Assembly (NCBI RefSeq): GCF_002796985.1
Contig: NZ_PEKX01000007.1
Coordinates: 360,268-424,267, forward strand
Source of the DNA: Pseudomonas sp.
GTDB lineage: Bacteria > Pseudomonadota > Gammaproteobacteria > Pseudomonadales > Pseudomonadaceae
DNA: 64,000 nucleotides
Direction of reading: 5' to 3'
This document shows positions 43,347-51,447 of the stretch, piece after piece (position 1 is the first letter of the stretch; the number at the start of each line of letters is the position of its first letter). Position numbers and translations under genes: made by a program. Under the pieces are notes generated by a model. That model was not told the DNA's origin and did not search any database. It saw only the letters and a list, made by a program, of their open reading frames with translations.

Positions 43347-45746
43347 TCAGGCCGGGAACAGCACCTTCGCCACATCCCCATAGCGCTTGGCGAAATGCAC
43401 CGTCAGGCCTTCCTTCAGGTACTCCGGCAGCTCCTCGAAGTCGCCACGGTTGGGCTCGGGCAGGATCAGCTCGTAGATCTTCTGCCGGCGCGCCGCGATG
43501 ACCTTCTCGCGCACCCCGCCAATCGGCAATACCTGCCCGGTGAGGGTCAGCTCGCCGGTCATGGCCACGCCTTTCTTTGGCGCCTGGTTGCGCGCCAGCG
43601 ACAGCAGGGCGCTGGCCATGGTCACACCGGCACTGGGGCCGTCCTTGGGCGTGGCGCCCTCGGGGACGTGCAGGTGGACGAAGGCCTGGTCGAAGAAGGT
43701 TGGCTCACCGCCGTACTTCTTCAGGTTCGAGCTGATGTAGCTGTAGGCGATTTCCGCCGACTCCTTCATCACGTCGCCCAGTTGCCCGGTGAGCTTGAAG
43801 CCCCGGTTCAGCGTGTGGATGCGCGTCGCCTCGATGGGCAGCGTCGCGCCACCCATGCTGGTCCAGGCAAGGCCCGTGATCACGCCGATGCCGGAGAGCA
43901 CCTGCTCGGTGCGGAATACTGGCATACCGAGGTATTCCTCCAGGTCCTTGGCGCCGATCTTCACCACCGAGTCCGGGTCTTCCAGCAGCTTCATTACCGA
44001 CTTGCGCACCAGCTTGCCGAGCACTTTCTCCAGCTGACGCACGCCGGCCTCGCGGGCGTAACCCTCGATCACCGCGCGCAGGGCGGCGTCGTTGATCGAC
44101 AGGCGATTCTTCGGTACGCCAGCCTTCTCCAGCTGCTTGGGCCACAGGTGACGCTTGGCAATGGCCAGCTTCTCCTCGGCGATGTAGCCGGACAGGCGGA
44201 TGACCTCCATGCGGTCCAGCAGCGGGCCGGGAATGGCGTCCAGGGTGTTGGCGGTGCAGACGAACAGCACCTTGGACAGGTCCAGGCGCAGGTCCAGGTA
44301 GTGGTCGAGGAACTCCACGTTCTGCTCCGGATCGAGCGTCTCCAGCAGCGCCGAGGCGGGGTCGCCCTGGTAGCTGCTGCCGAGCTTGTCGATCTCGTCG
44401 AGCATGATCACCGGGTTCATCACCTCCACGTCCTTCAACGCCTGCACCAGCTTGCCGGGCAGGGCGCCGATGTAGGTGCGGCGGTGGCCCTTGATCTCGG
44501 CCTCGTCACGCATGCCGCCGACGCTGAAGCGGTAGAACGGCCGCCCCAGGCTTTCGGCGATGGACTTGCCGATGCTGGTCTTGCCCACGCCCGGCGGGCC
44601 CACCAGCAGCACGATGGAGCCGGCGATCTCGCCCTTGAAGGTGCCCACCGCGAGGAATTCGAGGATGCGGTCCTTGACGTCTTCCAGGCCGGAATGGTGC
44701 CGGTCGAGGACCTTGCGCGCGTGCTTGAGGTCGAGCTTGTCGACGCCCATCAGGCCCCACGGCACCGACGTCGCCCAGTCGAGGTAATTGCGCGTGACGG
44801 CGTATTCCGGCGAGCCGGTCTCCAGGATCGACAGTTTGTTGAGTTCTTCGTCGATGCGCTTCTTCGCCTGGTCGGGCAGAGTCTTGCCTTCCAGGCGTGC
44901 GCGGAATTCGTCGGAGTCGGCGCTCTTGTCGTCCTTGGTGATGCCCAGTTCCTGCTGAATGATCTTCAGCTGTTCCTGCAGGAAGAATTCGCGCTGGCGC
45001 TCGCCGATCTTGCGGTTGACCTCCGCGGACAGCTCCTTCTGCAGGCGCGCGACTTCCACTTCCTTGCGCAGCAGTGGCAGTACCTTCTCCATGCGCTTGA
45101 GCATCGGCACGGTATCCAGCACGCCTTGCAGCTCGGAACCCGGCGCGGTGGTCAGCGCGGCGGCGAAGTCGGTCAGCGGCGATGGGTCGTTGGGGTTGAA
45201 ACGGTTCAGGTAGTTCTTCAGCTCTTCGCTGTACAGCGGGTTGAGCGGCAGCAGTTCCTTGATCGCGTTGATCAGGGCCATGCCGTAGGCCTTCACCTCG
45301 TCGCTCGGGTCGTTGGGGGTGTGCGGGTATTCCACTTCCACCAGGAAGGGCGGGCGATGGCGCTTGATCCAGCCGCGGATGCGCACGCGCGACAGGCCCT
45401 GGGCAACGAACTGCAGCTTGCCGCCCTCGCGGCTGGCGTGATGCACGCGCACCAGGGTGCCGTGCTCGGGCAGGCTGTCCGGGTCGAAGTGGCGCGGGTC
45501 TTCCGGCGGGTTGTCCATGTAGAACAGCGCCAGGCTGTGGTGCTCGGTCTTGGCCACCAGCTCCAGGGTTTCCGCCCACGGCTCTTCATTGACGATCACC
45601 GGCAGCACCTGCGCCGGGAAGAAGGGCCGGTTGTGGATCGGAATGACATAGACCGTGGTCGGCAGGTTCTGCCCCGGCAATACCAGCCCGGTGCTGCTGA
45701 CCTCTTCGGCGCTATTGATATCGTGAATCTCGTCGTGGTCGCTCAT
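43347..45746 (-). CDS. asrA: Lon-type ATP-dependent protease AsrA
   Basis: 799 aa. N-terminal LON substrate domain (VYVIPIHNRPFFPAQVLPV), coiled linker, AAA module with Walker A VGPPGVGKTS (382-391) and Walker B VIMLDEIDKLG, and the protease domain with S705 (PKDGPSAGVT) and K748 (GGVREKVIAA) forming the Ser-Lys dyad. Length and neighbour icp match PA0779/AsrA, the second Lon of P. aeruginosa linked to heat-shock and aminoglycoside responses, rather than the canonical lon beside clpX. A near-consensus heat-shock promoter lies about 30-60 bp upstream. Confidence 0.93.
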   Translation of the reverse strand: MSDHDEIHDINSAEEVSSTGLVLPGQNLPTTVYVIPIHNRPFFPAQVLPVIVNEEPWAETLELVAKTEHHSLALFYMDNPPEDPRHFDPDSLPEHGTLVRVHHASREGGKLQFVAQGLSRVRIRGWIKRHRPPFLVEVEYPHTPNDPSDEVKAYGMALINAIKELLPLNPLYSEELKNYLNRFNPNDPSPLTDFAAALTTAPGSELQGVLDTVPMLKRMEKVLPLLRKEVEVARLQKELSAEVNRKIGERQREFFLQEQLKIIQQELGITKDDKSADSDEFRARLEGKTLPDQAKKRIDEELNKLSILETGSPEYAVTRNYLDWATSVPWGLMGVDKLDLKHARKVLDRHHSGLEDVKDRILEFLAVGTFKGEIAGSIVLLVGPPGVGKTSIGKSIAESLGRPFYRFSVGGMRDEAEIKGHRRTYIGALPGKLVQALKDVEVMNPVIMLDEIDKLGSSYQGDPASALLETLDPEQNVEFLDHYLDLRLDLSKVLFVCTANTLDAIPGPLLDRMEVIRLSGYIAEEKLAIAKRHLWPKQLEKAGVPKNRLSINDAALRAVIEGYAREAGVRQLEKVLGKLVRKSVMKLLEDPDSVVKIGAKDLEEYLGMPVFRTEQVLSGIGVITGLAWTSMGGATLPIEATRIHTLNRGFKLTGQLGDVMKESAEIAYSYISSNLKKYGGEPTFFDQAFVHLHVPEGATPKDGPSAGVTMASALLSLARNQAPKKGVAMTGELTLTGQVLPIGGVREKVIAARRQKIYELILPEPNRGDFEELPEYLKEGLTVHFAKRYGDVAKVLFPA

Positions 45747-45776
45747 GAGGCACCTGACTGATTGAACATGACAGTC

Positions 45777-45806
45777 TAGATGGGGAAACCGGCGCGGGGT
45801 TTCAAT
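45777..45806 (-). promoter_or_regulatory. Heat-shock (sigma-32) promoter of asrA
   Basis: On the minus strand ATTGAAA (-35), a 14-bp spacer and CCCCATCTA (-10), against consensus CTTGAAA-N11-16-CCCCATNTA. The -10 ends 30 bp before the asrA start codon, leaving a leader of roughly 25 bases. Confidence 0.8.
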
Positions 45807-45864
45807 CCCATTGCTTGGAAGGATGTGTCCGTAGATGTTGCGGCCGATTGTGTACGAACGGAGC

Positions 45865-46671
45865 TTACGGGCGGATTAGCGTGCGCGGCCGGAGGAAATC
45901 GCTGGGCGGCCGGCCGAACTGGCGGCTGAACATGGCACTGAAGGCGCTGGGCGTGCTGTAGCCCACCTCCAGTGCCACGCTCAGCACGCTTTCGCCCAGA
46001 GCCAGGCGCTCCAGTGCAGCCAGCAAACGCGCTTGTTGCCGCCATTGGCCGAAGGTCAGCCCGGTTTCGCCGAAGAACCAGCGTTGCACCGTCTTGCTGT
46101 CGACGCTCAGCCGGGCCGCCCAGTCGGCGAGGCCGGCGTTGTCTCCAGGTTGGGCCTGGATGGCCTGGCACAGCGCGCGCAGGCGCGGATGGGCCGGGAG
46201 GGGCAGGTGCAGCGGCAGCACGGGTTCTTCGCGCAGCTCGTCCAGCAGCAGGCCGAGGACGCGGCCGTCACGGGAATCCGCCGTCACCTCGCCGCTGATC
46301 GACAGCGCCGCCAGGATCAATTCCCGCAGCAGTGGCGAGACGGCCAATACGCAGCAATCGGGCGGCAGGTGCGGGGCGCTGCCCGGCTCCACATAAAGGG
46401 TGCGCACCTGTACGTCACCGACCATGCGCGTCCAGTGCTCCACGCCGCCGGGTATCCACAGGCCACGGTTGTCCGGCACCACCCACTGGCCGCTGGCGCT
46501 GCCCACCACGAGCACGCCGCGCACGGCATAGAGCAGTTGCGCGCGGTGATGGCTGTGGGCTGGCACCTGATGGCCATCGGGGAAATCCAGGGCAACGGCT
46601 GCCACCGGACTGGCGGCGCGTTCGTTGCCGTGGTTTTCCGGTGGTGCCGCTGCAATGTCCTTTTTGCGCAT
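45865..46671 (-). CDS. AraC-family regulator (cupin sensor)
   Basis: 268 aa. Cupin half with GHQVPAHSHHRAQLLYAVRGVLVV and LWIPGGVEHW, then an AraC DNA-binding half (LSVDSKTVQRWFFGETGLTFGQWRQQARLL, LEVGYSTPSAFSAMFSRQFGRPPSDFL). The layout is that of the NimR/YdeC-like regulators, which usually control a neighbouring exporter; no exporter is adjacent here. It is divergent from the DUF815 ATPase gene with 83 bp between them. Confidence 0.8.
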   Translation of the reverse strand: MRKKDIAAAPPENHGNERAASPVAAVALDFPDGHQVPAHSHHRAQLLYAVRGVLVVGSASGQWVVPDNRGLWIPGGVEHWTRMVGDVQVRTLYVEPGSAPHLPPDCCVLAVSPLLRELILAALSISGEVTADSRDGRVLGLLLDELREEPVLPLHLPLPAHPRLRALCQAIQAQPGDNAGLADWAARLSVDSKTVQRWFFGETGLTFGQWRQQARLLAALERLALGESVLSVALEVGYSTPSAFSAMFSRQFGRPPSDFLRPRTLIRP

Positions 46672-46754
46672 CTGGATGCCTGTTTGTCGTTAGACGACCA
46701 CTTTCCTCCATCGTTAGGCTGCCGAACAGTCCCTTCTGCCTCGATGACCCCGCC

Positions 46755-47627
46755 ATGAACGACATGTCTGTTATCGCCGAACAACTGGCTCGAATCGCCC
46801 GGTTGCTCGAACAATCCCTGCCGGTACGCGCCGAACTGGCGCTGCAAGAGGGTGCCATCGCCCACTTGTGGGAATACCGCCAGGGCCAGCCGCGCCTGAC
46901 CCCGGTGATCGAGCCGGCGCTGATCGCCTTCGACGACCTGCGCAACGTCGATCGGCAGAAGGCGCTGATCGAGCAGAACACCCGGCAGTTCGTCTCCGGC
47001 CGCCCGGCCAACAACGCGCTGCTGACCGGCGCGCGCGGCACTGGCAAGAGTTCGCTGGTGAAGGCCTGCTTGGACGCCTTCCATGCTGAAGGGTTGCGCC
47101 TGATCGAGGTGGACAAGGAACACCTGGCCGACCTGCCGCAGATCATCGACCTGCTGCGCCATCGCCCCGAGCGCTTCATCCTGTTCTGCGACGACCTCTC
47201 CTTCGAGGATGGCGAGACCGGCTACAAGGGCCTGAAGACCGTGCTCGACGGCTCGGTGGCCGGGCAGTCCGGCAACGTGCTGATCTACGCCACCTCAAAC
47301 CGCCGCCACCTGCTGGCCGAGCGCGCCGAGGACAACCTGTCCTTCCAGCGCAGCGAGAGCGGCGAGTTGCATCCCGGCGAGGCGGTGGAGGAAAAGATCT
47401 CGCTCTCCGAGCGCTTCGGCCTGTGGATATCTTTCTATGCCTTCAGCCAGGAGCAGTACCTGGAGGCGGTCGCCCGCTGGCTGGAGTCCCACGGCCTGGA
47501 TGGCGTGCAGCAGGACGAGTGGGAACAGGCAGCGATCCGCTGGGCGACCCACCGCGGATCGCGGTCCGGGCGGATCGCCGCGCAGTTCGCCCGCGATTAC
47601 GCGGGGCGTCGGCCTCAGCTTATCTAG
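46755..47627 (+). CDS. DUF815 P-loop ATPase
   Basis: 290 aa from ATG 46755. Walker A LLTGARGTGKSSLVKA (about 95-110) and Walker B RFILFCDDLSFE; DDRRNVDRQKALIEQN-type helix before the P-loop and arginine-rich end RGSRSGRIAAQFARDYAG. This AAA-like family is widespread and of unknown function. The gene ends 4 bp inside the convergent TonB receptor gene. Confidence 0.82.
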   Translation: MNDMSVIAEQLARIARLLEQSLPVRAELALQEGAIAHLWEYRQGQPRLTPVIEPALIAFDDLRNVDRQKALIEQNTRQFVSGRPANNALLTGARGTGKSSLVKACLDAFHAEGLRLIEVDKEHLADLPQIIDLLRHRPERFILFCDDLSFEDGETGYKGLKTVLDGSVAGQSGNVLIYATSNRRHLLAERAEDNLSFQRSESGELHPGEAVEEKISLSERFGLWISFYAFSQEQYLEAVARWLESHGLDGVQQDEWEQAAIRWATHRGSRSGRIAAQFARDYAGRRPQLI

Positions 47628-49672
47628 AAGGCCACTTTCACCCCCGCCTGGATACCGCGCCCACCGGCCGGCACGCTGTCGCGCAGGATGGAGCTGGCGT
47701 AGCGCACGGTCTGGTTGGTGAGGTTCTCGCCCTTGACGAAGGCCAGCCAGCGGCTGTCGCCCAGATCGAAGCGGTAGCCAACACTGGCGCCGAGGGTGGT
47801 GTAGCCGTCGGTACGCAGTTCGTTCTCTGGCACGCGGTTCTGCTCGGCGGCGTATTCCACGTCGACCCGTGCCTGCCACTGTTGCAGCTCCCAGAGCAGC
47901 GCGCTGTTCAGGCGCAACGGGGCGATGCGCGGCAGGGCTTCGCCGGTGTCCTTGTTCCTGGCGCGGGTGTAGTCGCCGGAAAGCTCCAGGTCGAAGCGGC
48001 CGTAGGGGCTGTCCAGCAGGTGGATGCGGTCCTGCGCCTCAACACCGTAGAAGTCCGCCTTCACGCCGCTGTAGAGGTATTCGGGCAGCGCCTCGTCGTC
48101 GCCGGCATCCACCACCGCACCTTCCTCGTCGCGGTAGCGCCCGCTGGCCAGCAGGCCGATGTAGTTGGAGAAGCGGCTGTAGAACACGCCCACGCTGCCT
48201 TTGTGGCGGCCGCCGTCGAAGCGCAGGGCCAGATCGGTGGAGACGGCCTTTTCCTTGCTCGCATTGGCGTCGCCCACTTCAAAGGTGCCGGTGGCGGCGT
48301 GGGCGCCGTTGGCGTAAAGCTCGTAGAAGGTTGGCGCGCGCTCGGTGTAGGCCAGGGTTCCGGCCAGCGCCCAGATCGGCGTCAGCTGGTAAACCGCGCC
48401 GGTGGACAGGCTGCCGGCGGTGAAGCTGCGCGAGCCGTCGTTCTCGGCGAAGCGCTCGTTGTCCTTGGCGTTGGGCTCGATGCGCGTGTGCTCGACGCGG
48501 CCACCCAGGTTCAGCGCCAGGCGTTCGGTGGCCTGCCAGTTCTCCAGGAAGAACAGCGCGGCGCTGTCGGTCTCGGTGTGTGGCACGAAGGCTTCTTCGC
48601 CCAGCGCCGAGAAGCGGCTGTTGCCGACCTGCGCGCCGACCACGCCGTCCAGCGGGCCGATGGGCTTATGCCGTGCCTCGATGCGAGCCTCGTAGCCATC
48701 GTTCTTGAAAGTGGTGCCGGTCTCGCCGTCCTCGATCTCCTTGTGCTGGTATTCGGTGTAGGCGGCGTCCACCTTCACCGAACTGAAGGGGCCTTCGAGG
48801 TCGCGGATTTCCGAGGCGAAGGCGTAGCGGTCCTGCTGCATCTTCAGGCGCACGGCGTCTTCGGCGGGCGAGCCGTAGTTGCTGTCATAGCCGCTGTAGG
48901 ACAGGCCGGCATAGCCGTGATCCCAGTGGTAGCTGCCGCCAATGGCGCCGCTGTCCTGGCGGCCGTCGCTGTTGTTCACGCGGTGCTTCGAGTCATTGCC
49001 ATCGGTCTGGCGTTGGCGCGCGGAATGGGCGTAGCCGGGGATGCGCAGGTCGTTGAACTCGCGGGAGCCGGCGTCCAGGTGCAGGGCGAAGGTGCCGTCG
49101 CCGGCTTCCAGTGCGCCGGCGGCGCTGCGGGTGGTGTCCGAGCCGCCGTAGCGCAGCTCGCCCTGGCCGTGGATGCCGTCCACCGGTTCGCTGGGGATGC
49201 GGTTGTCGAAGCTGTTGACCACGCCGCCGATGGCGTTGCCGCCGTAGAGCAGGGCGGCCGGGCCGCGGACGACTTCGATGCGCTCGACCACGTTGGGGTC
49301 TTCCGGCACGGCGTGGTCGTAGGACAGCGAGGAGGCGTCCAGCGCGCCCACGCCATTGCGCAGGATGCGGATGCGATCGCCGTCCATGCCGCGGATTACC
49401 GGGCGGCTGGCACCAGGGCCGAACCAGGTGGAGGACACGCCCGGCATGCCGTTGAGGGTTTCGCCCAGGCTGCCTTTCTGCCGCAGGGTCAGTTCGTCGC
49501 CCTGCAGCACACTGCTGGGCGCGGCGGGCGAAGTGTAGCCCAGCGGGTTGGCGGTGATTACCTGGGGCTCCAGTTCGGTGGGGGCGGCATCGGCCAGCGA
49601 GGGTGCGCCGGCGCACAGGGCCAGGCCCAGCGGTGCTAGACGCCAGCGCGGGCGGGGGAGGGAAGGGGGCAT
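47624..49672 (-). CDS. TonB-dependent outer-membrane receptor, probable zinc receptor (ZnuD-like)
   Basis: 682 aa with a signal peptide of about 29 residues ending in ADA. Plug domain: LGETLNGMPGVSSTWFGPGASRPVIRG and VERIEVVRGPAALLYGGNAIGGVVN; barrel ends in AGVKVAF with the terminal phenylalanine. A Zur-type palindrome about 100 bp upstream and the match in position to PA0781, reported as Zur-controlled, point to zinc or zinc-complex uptake. Direct substrate evidence is not visible in the sequence. Confidence 0.85.
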   Translation of the reverse strand: MPPSLPRPRWRLAPLGLALCAGAPSLADAAPTELEPQVITANPLGYTSPAAPSSVLQGDELTLRQKGSLGETLNGMPGVSSTWFGPGASRPVIRGMDGDRIRILRNGVGALDASSLSYDHAVPEDPNVVERIEVVRGPAALLYGGNAIGGVVNSFDNRIPSEPVDGIHGQGELRYGGSDTTRSAAGALEAGDGTFALHLDAGSREFNDLRIPGYAHSARQRQTDGNDSKHRVNNSDGRQDSGAIGGSYHWDHGYAGLSYSGYDSNYGSPAEDAVRLKMQQDRYAFASEIRDLEGPFSSVKVDAAYTEYQHKEIEDGETGTTFKNDGYEARIEARHKPIGPLDGVVGAQVGNSRFSALGEEAFVPHTETDSAALFFLENWQATERLALNLGGRVEHTRIEPNAKDNERFAENDGSRSFTAGSLSTGAVYQLTPIWALAGTLAYTERAPTFYELYANGAHAATGTFEVGDANASKEKAVSTDLALRFDGGRHKGSVGVFYSRFSNYIGLLASGRYRDEEGAVVDAGDDEALPEYLYSGVKADFYGVEAQDRIHLLDSPYGRFDLELSGDYTRARNKDTGEALPRIAPLRLNSALLWELQQWQARVDVEYAAEQNRVPENELRTDGYTTLGASVGYRFDLGDSRWLAFVKGENLTNQTVRYASSILRDSVPAGGRGIQAGVKVAF

Positions 49673-49768
49673 GACGAACTCCTGGTTTTTCTTTTGGCAA
49701 AGCGAACCCCTCCCTCGTGGTCAGGGATGCGCCAGGCGGCGGGGAGGGGAAATAGGGATGTGCTATTT

Positions 49769-49781
49769 GTTATAACATAAC
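49769..49781. promoter_or_regulatory. Zur box
   Basis: GTTATAACATAAC, set in TTTGTTATAACATAACATATC, fits the gammaproteobacterial Zur consensus (GTTATAATATAAC core). It is 97 bp upstream of the TonB receptor start in the 248-bp gap it shares with a divergent AraC gene. Confidence 0.8.
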
Positions 49782-49920
49782 ATATCGATCAGTTAGCAAG
49801 ATTTTCCGGCTTAGACGCTTTAGTGATTGTTCATTCTTGGAGTTGCGCCCGGTTGCACCTGTGCGCTGGGCAGGCCTGGCTGAATCCCGTACCATGCTCA
49901 AAATTTGATCACCCAGCGCC

Positions 49921-50670
49921 ATGTTCGATACCCGTCTCGCCACGCTGTCCGACCAGACCGACCAGCACGCCCATGATCATCACCAGTTGGTGATGTCCCT
50001 GAGCGGCCGCGCGGAATTCGAGATTGGCGGCGCGGGCGGCGAGGTCTGCCGCATGCGCGCCTGCCTGGTGCCGGGGGATGTGGGGCATGAGTTCGCAGGG
50101 CTGGGCGATAACCGGATGCTCATCGTCGATCTCGACGCCGCCGACGCCGCCGAGCAGGACCGCGACCTGCTGGCGCGGCTGTTCGAAGTGCCGCGCTACC
50201 CGACCCTGGATGCGGACTTCCAGAACCTGCTCAGCTACGCCGGCGCGGAGGTTGCCCGCTACGGCGGCGACCCGTTGCTGGCCCGCGCGCTGGGCGGCGT
50301 GCTGATTCGCGCGCTGCACCTGCGCCTGTTCGGAGAAGATCGCCCCCCACGCAGCGGCCCGCTGGACCTGGAGCGGCTGGACGGCTACATCGCCGAGCAC
50401 CTTTCCCGACGCCTCACAGTGGCTGAGTTGGCGCAGGTCGCCTGCCTGAGCCCCAGCCATTTCCACGCGCAATTCAAGGACCGTGTCGGCCTTTCGCCAC
50501 ACCAGTACCTGCTGCGCCAGCGCCTTGATCGCGCCGCGCGCCTGCTGCGGGAAACCGACTTACCGTTGGTCGGCGTGGCTGGGGAGTGCGGCTTCTCCAG
50601 CCAGAGCGCGCTGACTACGGCGATGCGCCGTTACCTGGGCTTGACCCCGGGCAGCCTGCGCCGCTGCTGA
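49921..50670 (+). CDS. pruR: AraC-family regulator, PruR-like
   Basis: 249 aa. Short cupin-like half (HAHDHHQLVMSLSGRAEFEIGG, VPGDVGHEFAG) and an AraC DNA-binding half ending in GVAGECGFSSQSALTTAMRRYLGLTPGSLRR. Position beside the TonB receptor and putP corresponds to PA0780 PruR, the activator of proline catabolism in P. aeruginosa; identity is from synteny. Sequence repeats GYGCAACCC flank the gene and precede putP and are candidate binding sites. Confidence 0.75.
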   Translation: MFDTRLATLSDQTDQHAHDHHQLVMSLSGRAEFEIGGAGGEVCRMRACLVPGDVGHEFAGLGDNRMLIVDLDAADAAEQDRDLLARLFEVPRYPTLDADFQNLLSYAGAEVARYGGDPLLARALGGVLIRALHLRLFGEDRPPRSGPLDLERLDGYIAEHLSRRLTVAELAQVACLSPSHFHAQFKDRVGLSPHQYLLRQRLDRAARLLRETDLPLVGVAGECGFSSQSALTTAMRRYLGLTPGSLRRC

Positions 50671-50778
50671 ATCCGCTAGCCTGCGCGCCCCTGGATGCTG
50701 ATCGAGTGGTCAGTTGTCGACCCTTGAGTGCCGGAGTCTTTTGCAAGAACTCCAGAGCTTTCGGCAAGAAATTCGCAC

Positions 50779-50822
50779 GGTGCAACCCATAGAGTCCGCC
50801 CACCGAGTTGCAGGTGCAACCC
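50779..50822 (+). promoter_or_regulatory. GGTGCAACCC direct repeat pair
   Basis: GGTGCAACCC at 50779-50788 and 50813-50822 (the latter continuing GGTT), 34 bp apart, about 110 bp after the PruR-like gene. Candidate AraC-type operator. Confidence 0.5.
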
Positions 50823-51327
50823 GGTTAGACCAAGAACAATAGCCGCCTCGATACGCGGGAGGGCGATATGCCCATCACCGGTTCTGTCTTCACCTGCGCG
50901 CCTGCACCTGGCCGCGCAAACACCACCACGGCCCGGCCCGCAGCGCCCGCCCGTGGACTTGCGCCGTCCGCCCTCGGACCAGTGGCGCTATTCGCCTCGA
51001 AGCTTTCGGTACAATCCGCGCCCTCGCGCGTCGGCCACCCCCTGCCGCACCTCCATGCGCGCGTGAACACAGTTACAGTCACTTCCGACGGTTGCCGTCG
51101 TCAGCCCCGTAGCGTGCGGCTGGCCGGAACTCGCCGGGAGCCGGGCGCTCATTCCAGCGCCTGATGGATGACCGGGCCTAGCCCGGAATAACGCTCCGCA
51201 CCTCGCTTACCGGCGAAGGCGGGACGGAGGTCGCCGTGGTGAGACGGTGGCTGCAGGAAGGCGCCAGCAAGGATGAAGGCGTGCCTGCGTCGGGATGCGT
51301 AGCGGTTCGGTGCCAGTTTGGCGCCAC

Positions 51328-51365
51328 GCGCAACCCGGTTTGCCTGTGAGCAAGCGCAACCCGGT
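51328..51365 (+). promoter_or_regulatory. GCGCAACCCGGT direct repeat pair before putP
   Basis: Identical 12-mers at 51328-51339 and 51354-51365, 26 bp apart, centred about 100 bp before the putP start. Same core as the 50779 pair; candidate PruR sites. Confidence 0.55.
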
Positions 51366-51447
51366 CGGCGTCAAACACGCTGACTGCCAGTCAAGGGTCC
51401 GCGATACCCCGCGAACCCGGATAAAAACAAGCTGTAGGGGAGTCCCC

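Larger units (their letters stand above)
50671..51447. other. 777-bp gap without a gene (position of putA in relatives)
   Basis: No convincing reading frame on either strand. It contains two pairs of direct repeats at its ends (50779-50822 and 51328-51365). In P. aeruginosa the 3-kb proline dehydrogenase gene putA stands immediately before putP; here it is absent, and I could not recognise PutA fragments. Confidence 0.6.

Noticed and set aside
43179..45761. Open frame of 860 codons opposite asrA
   Set aside because: Shadow of the Lon-type gene; composition is rich in H, Q, A, V, L with no domain.
47423..49639. Open frame of 738 codons opposite the TonB receptor
   Set aside because: Antisense shadow; the receptor on the other strand has signal peptide, plug and terminal phenylalanine.
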